This document shows positions 7,979 to 15,781 of a DNA stretch of 36,558 bases, piece after piece (position 1 is the first letter of the stretch; every line of letters begins with the position of its first letter). The DNA is taken from positions 1 to 36,558 of the forward strand of contig JBAXHD010000026.1 in NCBI GenBank assembly GCA_037139095.1, in the 5' to 3' direction. The notes beneath the pieces were generated by a model. The model was not told the DNA's origin. It did no database searches and saw only the letters and a program-made list of their open reading frames with translations. The stretch comes from WLMZ01 sp037139095 (GTDB lineage: Bacteria > Actinomycetota > Acidimicrobiia > Acidimicrobiales > Ilumatobacteraceae). The position numbers were made by a program, and so were the translations under genes.

Positions 7979-9477
7979 CTGAGGTCGAACCAGACCGTCT
8001 TCTTCTCGACGTATTGGTCGTAGGCGTAGATCGACTTGTCGCGGCCACCAAAGCCGCTTTGCTTGAAGCCACCAAACGGCGTGGTGATGTCGCCTTCGCT
8101 ATAGCTGTTCACCGACACGGTGCCCGCCTGCAGTCGGCGAGCGATGGTGTGCGCACGAGTGACATCGCGGGTAAACAGGCTGGCCTGCAAACCGTATGAC
8201 GTGTCGTTAGCAACGCGGATGGCTTCTTCGTCGTCGTCGACTGCGATCACTGCCATCACCGGACCAAAGATTTCTTCTTGGGCAATCACCATGTCGGGGG
8301 TGACGTTGTCGAAGATGGTTGGCGCTACGAAGTACCCGCCGGCGTTGGCTCCGATAGCCCCCTCGAAGGCCAAGGTGGCTCCGCCTTCGATGCCGGTACG
8401 GATGTAGCCGCGCACCTTGTCGTATTGCTCTTCGGAAATCAGCGAGCCGAGCAGGTTGTCGGGGTCGTATGGATTGCCCGTGGACCAGTTACGGGTTTCG
8501 GCTATCACGTGCTCGAGCAGTTCGTCTTTCATGTTGCGAGACACGATGAGCCGAGAGTTGGCGGTGCAGTTTTGACCCATGTTCCAAAACGCAGCGTTCA
8601 CAGCGTGGCGTGCAACGGCTTCGAGGTCGCCTGCATCGCTGAGCACCACGCATGGGTTCTTGCCGCCGCATTCGAGCACGGTGCGCTTGAGGTTGGTGTC
8701 GGCCGAGTAGCGCAGGAACATGCGACCAACTTCGGTACTGCCAGTGAACGACACAGCGCCGATGCCGTGGTGCATACCGATGGACTGGCCGGCGGTTTCG
8801 CCGAGGCCTGGCAGCACGCTGAGTACACCGTCGGGCACGCCGGCCTCGGCCGCCAGAGCGGCGATGCGCAGGGCGGTCATGCTGGTCTGCTCTGCAGGCT
8901 TCACGATGACGCTTGAGCCCACGGCGAGAGCCGGGCCGATCTTCCAGCCCAACATCATCAGCGGGAAGTTCCATGGCAGCACAACGGCGACCACTGGGAT
9001 GGGTTCGCGCACGATGATGCCCAGTGCTTGTCCGCCCGATGGCGACGATTGGTCGTAGATCTTGTCGATGCCTTCGGCGAACCATTCGATACAGCGCGCC
9101 GTCTCGGGCACGTCGATGTTGAGGCAGTCGCGAATTGGCTTGCCACTCTCGAGGCTTTCGAGCACTGCGAGATCGACACGATCGCGATCGATGAGCTGAG
9201 CGAGACGCTTGAGCACCGCCTTGCGCTCGTTGGGGTGACATTGCGACCAAACGCCAGAGTCGAATGTGGCGCGAGCGGTGCGCGCGGCGAGGTCGACATC
9301 GGCAGCATCGCAACTAGCGATGTGTGTGATGACCGAACGATCGGCGGGGTTGATGGTCTCGAAGGTCTTGCCCGACGCGCTGGACACAAACGCGCCGCCG
9401 ATGAACGCCTGCGAAGGGCGGCTGACGTTTTGAGCCATTGCGGCGATCTCGTCGCGGGTGAACTCGTTATCGCTCAT
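7975..9477 (-). CDS. NAD(P)-dependent aldehyde dehydrogenase, PuuC/BetB-like
   Basis: A 500-residue ALDH with the full catalytic set: N170 (PWNFPL), E269 (LECGGK) and the nucleophile C304 (GQNCTA). The cofactor loop FTGSTEVG is near 244-251 and the C-terminal GGFKQSGFGGRDKS is present. The closest families by feel are gamma-glutamyl-aminobutyraldehyde/betaine-aldehyde type enzymes, which oxidise a wide range of aldehydes; the substrate is not fixed by sequence. It lies 86 bases downstream of the alpha/beta-hydrolase of the fucose-like cluster on the same strand, so oxidation of a pathway aldehyde such as lactaldehyde is possible (inference). The frame is open 42 codons further upstream, but ATG 9477 begins the family-like sequence. 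Confidence 0.88.
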   Translation of the reverse strand: MSDNEFTRDEIAAMAQNVSRPSQAFIGGAFVSSASGKTFETINPADRSVITHIASCDAADVDLAARTARATFDSGVWSQCHPNERKAVLKRLAQLIDRDRVDLAVLESLESGKPIRDCLNIDVPETARCIEWFAEGIDKIYDQSSPSGGQALGIIVREPIPVVAVVLPWNFPLMMLGWKIGPALAVGSSVIVKPAEQTSMTALRIAALAAEAGVPDGVLSVLPGLGETAGQSIGMHHGIGAVSFTGSTEVGRMFLRYSADTNLKRTVLECGGKNPCVVLSDAGDLEAVARHAVNAAFWNMGQNCTANSRLIVSRNMKDELLEHVIAETRNWSTGNPYDPDNLLGSLISEEQYDKVRGYIRTGIEGGATLAFEGAIGANAGGYFVAPTIFDNVTPDMVIAQEEIFGPVMAVIAVDDDEEAIRVANDTSYGLQASLFTRDVTRAHTIARRLQAGTVSVNSYSEGDITTPFGGFKQSGFGGRDKSIYAYDQYVEKKTVWFDLS

Positions 9478-9563
9478 GGGTGCCTCGGGGTAGTTGAGTT
9501 GGGCTGCGCGGGTGGGCTGCGCAGCCGATTGTTCGACGACTGTAGCTCTCGGTGCCGAGCTTG

Positions 9564-10376
9564 TTAGATCCTGCCGAGGTGAGCGCGAACGGCCGCCAGC
9601 CATTGCTCAGGGTGGGTGAGTTGTGGGCTGTGCCATGCGCCATCGATCTGCGTGAACGCGCCATTCGGCAGCGCATCGACGAGTCGTGGAGCGTGGTCGA
9701 CAAATGGATGATCGTTTTCGCCAACGATCACGGTGACCGGACATGTGATCTCGCCGAGCCGTTCCGCGGTACGTGGATCGGTGGTGAAGATCTCAAGCCC
9801 CAACGCTCGCGCGCCCATTGGATCGACACGTTCTTTGTTGGCGGTGTTCTCGAGCAGCCATGTGGCGGGGACCGCTGATCGGATCGCGATTGCCTCATCG
9901 CTGAGGTCGTCACGCAGCAGATATTCGCGAAACTTCGCATCGGACACGTTGGCCAACCAGCCCTCAAGCTTTGGATTGCCTACGTCCATCCGCCACGCCG
10001 TGGTGTCCATCAAGATCAGTGAGCGCAGCATTTCGGGGCGGGCCAACGCATAGTCGATGACCACGCGGCCACCCATCGAGTGACCAAGCAGATCGAACGG
10101 TTCGCCAATGACATCGTCGGCCCACGCCTCAAGATCTGTAGCAAGACGCGCTATGGAATACGACTGGGGATGCGCCGCGCTGGCGGAGTGGCCATGGCCG
10201 CGGTGATCGATTGCAAGTACGCGCCGATCGCGGCTGAGTTCGTGAATGCGCAGGGTGAAGTCATGCGCTGAGCCAGTCCATCCGTGCACGAGCACCAGTG
10301 GCTTGCCGTTACCCACCTCGCCCCAGGCGAGTTCGATGCCGTCTACTGAGTAACGCTGATCGCACCAAAGGGTCAT
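9564..10376 (-). CDS. Alpha/beta-hydrolase coupled to fuconate dehydratase
   Basis: A 270-residue alpha/beta-hydrolase with the oxyanion HGW (31-33), the nucleophile S100 in GHSMGG, the acid D222 in VGENDHPF and the base H249 in GAWHSPQ. There is no signal peptide, so it is cytoplasmic. The ATG at 10376 overlaps the stop of the L-fuconate dehydratase (ATGA), so the two are translated together; an alternative ATG lies four codons upstream. Family members include esterases, lactonases and C-C bond hydrolases. From context it may open L-fuconolactone or cleave the diketo acid at the end of the fucose pathway, because no fumarylacetoacetase-type hydrolase is in the window. That role is inference; the fold and triad are clear. 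Confidence 0.85.
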   Translation of the reverse strand: MTLWCDQRYSVDGIELAWGEVGNGKPLVLVHGWTGSAHDFTLRIHELSRDRRVLAIDHRGHGHSASAAHPQSYSIARLATDLEAWADDVIGEPFDLLGHSMGGRVVIDYALARPEMLRSLILMDTTAWRMDVGNPKLEGWLANVSDAKFREYLLRDDLSDEAIAIRSAVPATWLLENTANKERVDPMGARALGLEIFTTDPRTAERLGEITCPVTVIVGENDHPFVDHAPRLVDALPNGAFTQIDGAWHSPQLTHPEQWLAAVRAHLGRI

Positions 10377-11680
10377 GCCTGAATCCATTCCGATCCGCTG
10401 GGGAACAACAAGGCCGAGGCCGAGGCTGGGTGCAGGTCGGCCGAGTAGCCGGCTGCGGTCGGCAGCACGTAGCGACCATTGTTCACGACTGCCGGATTGA
10501 TGAAGTGCTCATGCAAATGGGTGGCGTATTCGGTGGTGCGATCATCAAGGGTTGCGCTGACAGCGATGTAGTCGATGGCTGAGATGTGCTGAACGTATTC
10601 GCACAGACCGAGCCCGCCTGCGTGAGGACACACGGGGACGTTGAACTTTGCGGCGAGCAGCAAGATTGCGAGCACTTCGTTGAGGCCACCAACACGACAG
10701 GCATCGGCTTGTAGGTAGTCGAGCGAGCCGGCTTGAAGCATCTGCTTGAAGATGACGCGGTTCGCTACGTGTTCGCCGGTTGCAACCTTGATGCCGAGCG
10801 GCGCGAGCGCGCGACGAATTTCGGCGTGGCCAAGAATGTCATCGGGCGACGTGGGCTCTTCGATCCAGCGCAAGTTGAAGCCGTCGAGTTGGCGCATCCA
10901 CTCAATGGCCTGTGGCACGTCCCACACCTGGTTGGCATCGACCATCAGTTGCACGTCGTCGCCGAGTTCTTCGCGCATGATCTCGCAGCGTCGACGATCG
11001 GCAACAACAGAGATGCCCACTTTGGTTTTGAAGCTGCGCCATCCCTCGCCATACAACTGCTGGCACAGGTCGCGAACCTTGGGCTCGGGATAACCCAGCC
11101 AGCCCGCCGAGGTGATGTATGCCGGGTAACCATCGGCCAGCAGTTCGGCGGTTCGTGCCGCTTTGCCTGGCGCTGTAGCGCGCAGCATGTCGAGCGCTTC
11201 GTCGCGAGTCAATGCGTCGGACAGGTACCGGAAATCGATGCAGTCGACGAACTGCTCGGGGGTGAAGTTGCAGACCAACTGCCACACCGGAACGCCCTCG
11301 GTCTTGGCCCAGAGATCCCACACGGCGTTGACCAGTGCGGCAACCGCGAGGTGAATCACACCCTTTTCCGGTCCGAGCCAACGCAACTGACTGTCGCTGG
11401 TGAGCGTGCGCCAAAAGCCGGCCATGTCGCTGGTGATCTCGGCGAGATCGCGACCAACCACATGGTGAGCCATGGTCTCGATAGCGGCGCAGCACAGTTC
11501 GTTGCCGCGTCCGATGGTGAAGGTGAAGCCTTGACCCTGCAACCCGTCGACGTGATCGGTGTGCAAGATCGCATACGCGGCCGAGTAGTCGGGATCGGCG
11601 TGAGCCGCGTCGGAGCCATCGAGGAAGCGAGATGTGCGCGCGCGGATGTCGCTTGTGGTGAGGCGTGTGATCACGGTCAT
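10373..11680 (-). CDS. fucD: L-fuconate dehydratase (enolase superfamily)
   Basis: A 435-residue enolase-superfamily enzyme. The N-terminus has SRFLDGSDA...DPDYSAAY, the signature of L-fuconate dehydratases such as the Xanthomonas enzyme and human ENOSF1. Active-site residues visible are K218/K220 (FKTKVG), metal ligands D248 (MVDANQ), E274 (WIEEP) and E303 (ATGEH), plus D326 and the general acid/base H353 (CPHAGG). These line up with the Xanthomonas enzyme with a shift of at most two residues. The reaction removes water from L-fuconate to give 2-keto-3-deoxy-L-fuconate. Start ATG 11680 has GGAG upstream; the open frame further upstream is antisense-like to the reductase. It is followed with an ATGA overlap by the alpha/beta-hydrolase and lies in the same strand group as the SDR and aldo/keto reductase. 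Confidence 0.93.
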   Translation of the reverse strand: MTVITRLTTSDIRARTSRFLDGSDAAHADPDYSAAYAILHTDHVDGLQGQGFTFTIGRGNELCCAAIETMAHHVVGRDLAEITSDMAGFWRTLTSDSQLRWLGPEKGVIHLAVAALVNAVWDLWAKTEGVPVWQLVCNFTPEQFVDCIDFRYLSDALTRDEALDMLRATAPGKAARTAELLADGYPAYITSAGWLGYPEPKVRDLCQQLYGEGWRSFKTKVGISVVADRRRCEIMREELGDDVQLMVDANQVWDVPQAIEWMRQLDGFNLRWIEEPTSPDDILGHAEIRRALAPLGIKVATGEHVANRVIFKQMLQAGSLDYLQADACRVGGLNEVLAILLLAAKFNVPVCPHAGGLGLCEYVQHISAIDYIAVSATLDDRTTEYATHLHEHFINPAVVNNGRYVLPTAAGYSADLHPASASALLFPSGSEWIQA

Positions 11681-11741
11681 TGCTGGGTAGCTCCAGAGTG
11701 GCGTCGGGTGAGATCGAGTTGGTGGCGCGAGTCGATGCGCA

Positions 11742-12692
11742 CTACTGGCTGCCAGTGAGGCATGCGTCGAGCGCAGGCCATAGCGCGTCTGGGATTTGTG
11801 CAGCCGCATCGATGTGATTCTGCTGAACTTCGGCGGCACTGCGAGCGCCGACCAGCACGGTGGCGCTTGCGGGGTGATGCCACGGAAACTGAAGTGCCGC
11901 CGCGGTGAGAGCCACGTTGAAATCGCGGCAGACCGCCACCATCTGCTGTGCGATGGCCACGGTGGCGCCGTCGGCGGCCACGTAGTCGAATGTGCCGCCA
12001 GCGCTTGGCGTGGCGAGCAAGCCGCTGTTGAACACGCCGCCGATAATGACCCGCACATTGTTCGCCTTGCATGTGTCAAGGAGACCGCCCACGCTGCCGG
12101 CCGAACGATCGAGCAAGGTCCAGCGTCCGGCTGCGAGTACGAAGTCGAGTCCGATGTCATCGGCTTTCGCAGCGAATCGTGTGAGCATCGCAACCTGGTT
12201 CATGCCTACGCCGATGGCACCAATGACACCTTCGTCGCGAAGGCGAATGAGCGTAGGGAAGGCCGTGCCGAGCGCATCTGATTCGTGATCGTCGGGATCG
12301 TGCACGAGCACAAGCTCGATGTGGTCGGTCTGTAGCCGCACGAGGCTTTCGTCGAGCGATCGTCGAACGCCGTCGGCGCTGTAATCGAATTGCGGTCGGA
12401 GAACCGAGCCATCACGAAATGTGCTGTCGGGGTCGATGCCTGGAACCAGTATTCGGCCGACCTTGGTTGATAGGGAGATTCGTTCACGCGCGATGCCCGA
12501 CGCGCGAAGCGCCGTGCCAAGGCGCGCCTCGGCGAGGCCGTTGCCGTAGAGGGGTGCGGTATCGAAGTATCGGATGCCTTCGTTCAGCGCAGCTTGGATA
12601 GTTGCAAATGCATCTTCTTCGGTGACTTCGGTAAACAGACCGCCGAGCGGCGCCGTGCCGAGACCGTGACGTGGAATCACATCGCCGTCCAT
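11742..12692 (-). CDS. Aldo/keto reductase, probable L-fucose (aldose 1-) dehydrogenase
   Basis: A 316-residue aldo/keto reductase starting with the GLGTAPLGGLF segment typical of the D-threo-aldose/L-fucose 1-dehydrogenase group. The catalytic tetrad is visible: D and Y in YFDTAPLYGNG (about residues 44-50), K in LSTKVGR and H in LVHDPDD. The C-terminal nucleotide-binding part includes VLVGARS. These enzymes oxidise the anomeric carbon of L-fucose or D-arabinose to the lactone with NAD(P). Placement next to L-fuconate dehydratase makes L-fucose the likely substrate (inference). ATG 12692 overlaps the preceding SDR gene by 16 bases; an equally good start is GTG 12680, which would give a 4-base GTGA overlap with the SDR stop. 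Confidence 0.82.
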   Translation of the reverse strand: MDGDVIPRHGLGTAPLGGLFTEVTEEDAFATIQAALNEGIRYFDTAPLYGNGLAEARLGTALRASGIARERISLSTKVGRILVPGIDPDSTFRDGSVLRPQFDYSADGVRRSLDESLVRLQTDHIELVLVHDPDDHESDALGTAFPTLIRLRDEGVIGAIGVGMNQVAMLTRFAAKADDIGLDFVLAAGRWTLLDRSAGSVGGLLDTCKANNVRVIIGGVFNSGLLATPSAGGTFDYVAADGATVAIAQQMVAVCRDFNVALTAAALQFPWHHPASATVLVGARSAAEVQQNHIDAAAQIPDALWPALDACLTGSQ

Positions 12693-13438
12693 CCGCCGTC
12701 GATGACCATCGCTGATCCGTTTGCGAAACGACCATCGGGTGAGGCGAGAAAGAAGATGGCGGCAGCCACTTCGTGGGGGGAGCCCATCTGCCCGTCGAGT
12801 TGACGTTGCTCCATAGCGAGGCGCTTCGCGGCGGGGTCCTCGGCAGTGGCGAGAATCTTGCCGATCCACTCGGTGGCTACGGTACCCGGGCACACAGCGT
12901 TGGCTCGGATGCCACGGTGTGCGTAGTCGGCTGTGAGCGCCCGTGTGAAGCCGATAACGGCAGATTTCGAGGTGCAGTATGCCGAACGATCGCGAATGCC
13001 GACAAGGCCAGCCACGCTGGCTGTGTTCACAATGATGCCCGCACCGCGCTCGAGCATCGATGGAAGAGCGGCGCGACATGTATGGAACATTGAGTGCACG
13101 TTTACATCGAAAGTGCGCTGCCAGTCTTCCCATGACGACGACAGCAGATCTGCGGCGACGCCGATGCCGGCGTTGTTCACGAGCACGTCGATCGGGCCGA
13201 CCTCAGATGCGATAGCCGCAAACGTTGCAGTAACGGAATCGCCGCTGCGCACGTCGAGCACGTAGGAGGCTGCGTTGAGCGCGGCGGCCTCGCTGCGAAG
13301 ACGGTCGGCGTCGACATCGAGCATGACGACGGTGTCGCCTGCCGCAGCGAAGCGTTGTGCTGTTGCGAGTCCGATACCTGAGGCGGCGCCGGTGATGGCG
13401 ACCACTCGACTCGTTGCCGTGGTGTTGGTGTCAGTCAT
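12677..13438 (-). CDS. SDR oxidoreductase, probable 2-keto-3-deoxy-L-fuconate dehydrogenase
   Basis: A 253-residue classical short-chain dehydrogenase. It shows the cofactor motif TGAASGIG (16-23), NNAG (88-91), and the catalytic S141, Y154 and K158 (YCTSK). D41 at the end of the second strand favours NAD over NADP. The segment GIRANAVCPGT and the final DGGW resemble the dehydrogenase that oxidises 2-keto-3-deoxy-L-fuconate to the 2,4-diketo acid. It is the first gene of a minus-strand run followed by the aldo/keto reductase and L-fuconate dehydratase, which supports that role. ATG 13438 has AAGGGG 5 nt upstream. An open frame further upstream has no family similarity. L-fucose dehydrogenase of SDR type is the alternative. 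Confidence 0.82.
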   Translation of the reverse strand: MTDTNTTATSRVVAITGAASGIGLATAQRFAAAGDTVVMLDVDADRLRSEAAALNAASYVLDVRSGDSVTATFAAIASEVGPIDVLVNNAGIGVAADLLSSSWEDWQRTFDVNVHSMFHTCRAALPSMLERGAGIIVNTASVAGLVGIRDRSAYCTSKSAVIGFTRALTADYAHRGIRANAVCPGTVATEWIGKILATAEDPAAKRLAMEQRQLDGQMGSPHEVAAAIFFLASPDGRFANGSAMVIDGGWTAM

Positions 13439-13516
13439 GAGCGCCCCTTTGCGTAATTCCGTCGCTGACAAGCGGCGCCGGGTCCCGACTTTTCGAGCCT
13501 TGGACAACGGCGACGA

Positions 13517-13522
13517 TACTGT
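13517..13522 (+). promoter_or_regulatory. -10 box TACTGT, leaderless start for solute-binding-like gene
   Basis: TACTGT followed by 6 nt and ATG 13529, with no ribosome site. The 90-base gap to the divergent SDR gene must hold the promoters of both directions. Confidence 0.5.
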
Positions 13523-13528
13523 CTCAGC

Positions 13529-14683
13529 ATGTCCCCGCTCAGAGTCGCAGTTATTGGCGGCGCCCAATATGACCAAGTGAAGTCGGTAATCGCTGCGTTC
13601 ACAGCAGCAACTGGCCGCGATGTTGAGGTCGCGTTTCGGGGTGACCACGTTGCTCTCAACCAGCATCTGGGCATCGCTCTCTCGTCGGGCGACACCTATG
13701 ACTTGGTGTCGACGCACTCGAAATACGCGCCGTCGCAAGCGGCCTGGCTGACCCCCCTCGATGAGTTGTTGTCGGCCGATGAGTTTGCTTCGTTCGTGCC
13801 GGGCGCAGTGCAACTGTGTCGAGTGGATGGCCGGCTATGGAGCCTGCCGCGCAACATCGATGCGCGACTGCTATTCGTGAATCGCGATCTCGTCGATGAC
13901 GACTGGTCGCCCACCTCGTGGCCTCATCTGCTCGAGAGCGCGATGGAGTTTACGAAACGCACAGCGCATGCGGCCTTCGCATTCCCAACGAGAGACTCGG
14001 GCTTGTTTGGCACGTTTTACGAACTGACGGCCGCATTCGGCGGGAGCCTGTTCGACTCGGCGGGCGCGCCTTGCCTTGATTCATCTGAGGCGGAGGCGGC
14101 GCTTGCCTGGATGGTTGATGCGTGCTCGGGCAGTCGTGTGACACCAGCGCGAATGGTGACCGACGAGTGGTACTTCGATGAGATCTCTTCGGGCTTTCGC
14201 TCGGGTGCAGTAGCAATGATCGGAGATTGGCCTGGCTACTACTCGCTGTTGTCTGCCGATCCGTCGATGAAAGATCGAGTTCGTGTGTTGCGCTACCCGC
14301 CTGGGGTCGATCAGCGTCGGTATGTGTATGCCGGCTGTCATTCTTGGGCCATTCCGGCGTCGGCTGCAGATGTCGGTGCCAGCCTCGAACTGTTGCGCTT
14401 CTTGACATCGCAACAAGCGGGTCGAGTCGACGCTGCCGCAGGGATGGTGCCTGTTCGCGTCGATGTGTCGATGCCAGTTGAACATGCACTCGATGCTCAG
14501 CGCGCCGAGTTGCTTGAGGCCACCGTCGCCACGGATCTGCTCACGTTCCCATCGATGACCGCCTTTCCGGCAATCGAGGACGCCGCTGCGGCAAGCCTTC
14601 GATCGGCCTTGTTGGGCGAGAGCGATGTGCATTCAGCGGTGGCTGCGGCGCAAGCCGACGCGATGTTCGCGCTGGGCTTGTAA
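13529..14683 (+). CDS. ABC sugar-binding-protein homologue without signal peptide
   Basis: A 384-residue protein of the family-1 extracellular solute-binding fold (MalE-like). The mature-type N-terminus VAVIGGAQYDQVKSVIAAFTA leads directly into YDLVSTHSKYAP and WLTPLDELL, followed by RLWSLPRNIDARLLFVNRDL, the tandem pattern of sugar-binding proteins. Aromatic residues typical of the sugar site occur (WYFDE, GDWPGYY, HSWAIP). There is no signal peptide or lipobox: the sequence begins at the mature domain, the first in-frame stop upstream is at 13466, and no start codon lies between. No permease or ATPase gene is nearby. It diverges from the fucose-type cluster. It could be a cytosolic sugar sensor or binding protein, or depend on an unseen partner; function is unknown. 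Confidence 0.78.
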   Translation: MSPLRVAVIGGAQYDQVKSVIAAFTAATGRDVEVAFRGDHVALNQHLGIALSSGDTYDLVSTHSKYAPSQAAWLTPLDELLSADEFASFVPGAVQLCRVDGRLWSLPRNIDARLLFVNRDLVDDDWSPTSWPHLLESAMEFTKRTAHAAFAFPTRDSGLFGTFYELTAAFGGSLFDSAGAPCLDSSEAEAALAWMVDACSGSRVTPARMVTDEWYFDEISSGFRSGAVAMIGDWPGYYSLLSADPSMKDRVRVLRYPPGVDQRRYVYAGCHSWAIPASAADVGASLELLRFLTSQQAGRVDAAAGMVPVRVDVSMPVEHALDAQRAELLEATVATDLLTFPSMTAFPAIEDAAAASLRSALLGESDVHSAVAAAQADAMFALGL

Positions 14684-14718
14684 CTCCGCGCAGCGGTGTT
14701 CGTATCGCTCGCGATGCC

Positions 14719-15771
14719 TCAGTCGTGAACGAGCACGATCTTGCCGAAATAGTTCTTGCTGAGGAAGTGCTGCTGTGCGGCCACGATGTCGCGGAGAGCA
14801 AACTGTGCGGCCACCAACGGCTTGATCTCGCTGCGTTCGATGTAGCCAACAAGGTTTGCGAACACTTCGGGATCAAGCACGGTGCACCCGAAGAGACGCA
14901 GATCCTTGAGATACATCGTGCGTAGGTCGAACTGCACAACTGGGCCAGCTATGGCACCAGCGGTGGCGTAACGGCCGCCCCGCTTCAAGATGTCGAGAAG
15001 GTCAGGCCATTGGTCGCCGCCAACAACATCGATGACCACATCGACCGATTCGCGGCCGCATTGGGCGACAAGATCGCTGCCGCGAGCGATCGTGATGTCG
15101 GCGCCGAGGCGCGCAAGATGAGGGAGTTTGTCGGCCCCCGCCACAGCGATAACGCGACAGCCGCGTCGCTTGGCGAGTTGCGCGGCAGCCGAACCCACAC
15201 CACCGGATGCGCCGGTGATGAGCACGGTGTCGCCGGCTGCTGCGCTTACTCTGGTGAGCATGTTCTCGGCGGCCGAGTATGCACATGGGAACGACGCGAG
15301 TTGTGCGTCGGTGAGGTCGCTGTTGATCCGATGCGCATGCGCTGAAGGAACCGTTGCGTAGTCGGCGAAGGCGCCGTCGCATTCGGATCCGAAGTAGCGC
15401 ACGTGATCAAGCGCCCCGTTGGTTGGCTGGCGGAAGACTGGTTCGATCAGAACCCGTTGGCCGATGCGACTCGTGTCCACGCCGTCGCCAACCGCAACGA
15501 CAGTGCCGCAACCATCGGCACCTTGGATACGAGGGAACACAAATGCGTTGCCAGTCCATCCGGCCGAGTCGTCGTCGGTCACGCTGTCGGCGTACCAACC
15601 GATACGAGTGTTGATATCGGTGTTGTTGATCCCGGCCGCCGTGATGTGCACCAGAACCTCGCCCGCGCAGGGTGCTGGCACGGGCACATTGCTGCGGTAG
15701 GCAAGGCACTCGAAGCCACCATGAGCGGTGAGTAGTACGGCGTGCATGGTCGAGGGCAACGGCCTGCTCAT
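14719..15771 (-). CDS. MDR-family zinc-independent alcohol dehydrogenase/quinone oxidoreductase
   Basis: A 350-residue medium-chain dehydrogenase. The GroES-like domain includes AAGINNTDINTRIGWY and GADGCGTVVAVG. The Rossmann domain carries TGASGGVGSAAAQLAKRRG near 190-210, the quinone-oxidoreductase style glycine motif, and the C-terminus ends FGKIVLVHD. The zinc cysteines of classical alcohol dehydrogenases are not in place, so a reductase acting on enones or quinones or an alcohol dehydrogenase of unknown substrate is likely. ATG 15771 begins 10 nt after the GH20 stop. GTG 15798 (overlapping the GH20 gene) and ATG 15747, which gives the most family-like start (MHAVLLTAHGG), are alternatives. 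It is probably cotranscribed with the GH20 gene; it converges with the binding-protein gene, with a 35-base gap. Confidence 0.8.
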   Translation of the reverse strand: MSRPLPSTMHAVLLTAHGGFECLAYRSNVPVPAPCAGEVLVHITAAGINNTDINTRIGWYADSVTDDDSAGWTGNAFVFPRIQGADGCGTVVAVGDGVDTSRIGQRVLIEPVFRQPTNGALDHVRYFGSECDGAFADYATVPSAHAHRINSDLTDAQLASFPCAYSAAENMLTRVSAAAGDTVLITGASGGVGSAAAQLAKRRGCRVIAVAGADKLPHLARLGADITIARGSDLVAQCGRESVDVVIDVVGGDQWPDLLDILKRGGRYATAGAIAGPVVQFDLRTMYLKDLRLFGCTVLDPEVFANLVGYIERSEIKPLVAAQFALRDIVAAQQHFLSKNYFGKIVLVHD

Positions 15772-15781
15772 GGTGCGGCGT

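Noticed and set aside
8278..8916. 212-codon open frame opposite the aldehyde dehydrogenase
   Set aside because: No family motif and it overlaps the conserved ALDH active-site region.
9478..9603. Longer N-terminus for the aldehyde dehydrogenase
   Set aside because: The 42 extra residues are Arg/Ser/Ala-rich, overlap the alpha/beta-hydrolase end and precede the natural start MSDNEF.
10733..11758. 341-codon open frame opposite the L-fuconate dehydratase
   Set aside because: Shadow frame: the opposite strand has all catalytic residues of the enolase family and this one has none.
14684..14718. Terminator between converging binding-protein and MDR genes
   Set aside because: The imperfect GCG(C)AGC/GCTCGC pairing is too weak and no T run follows.
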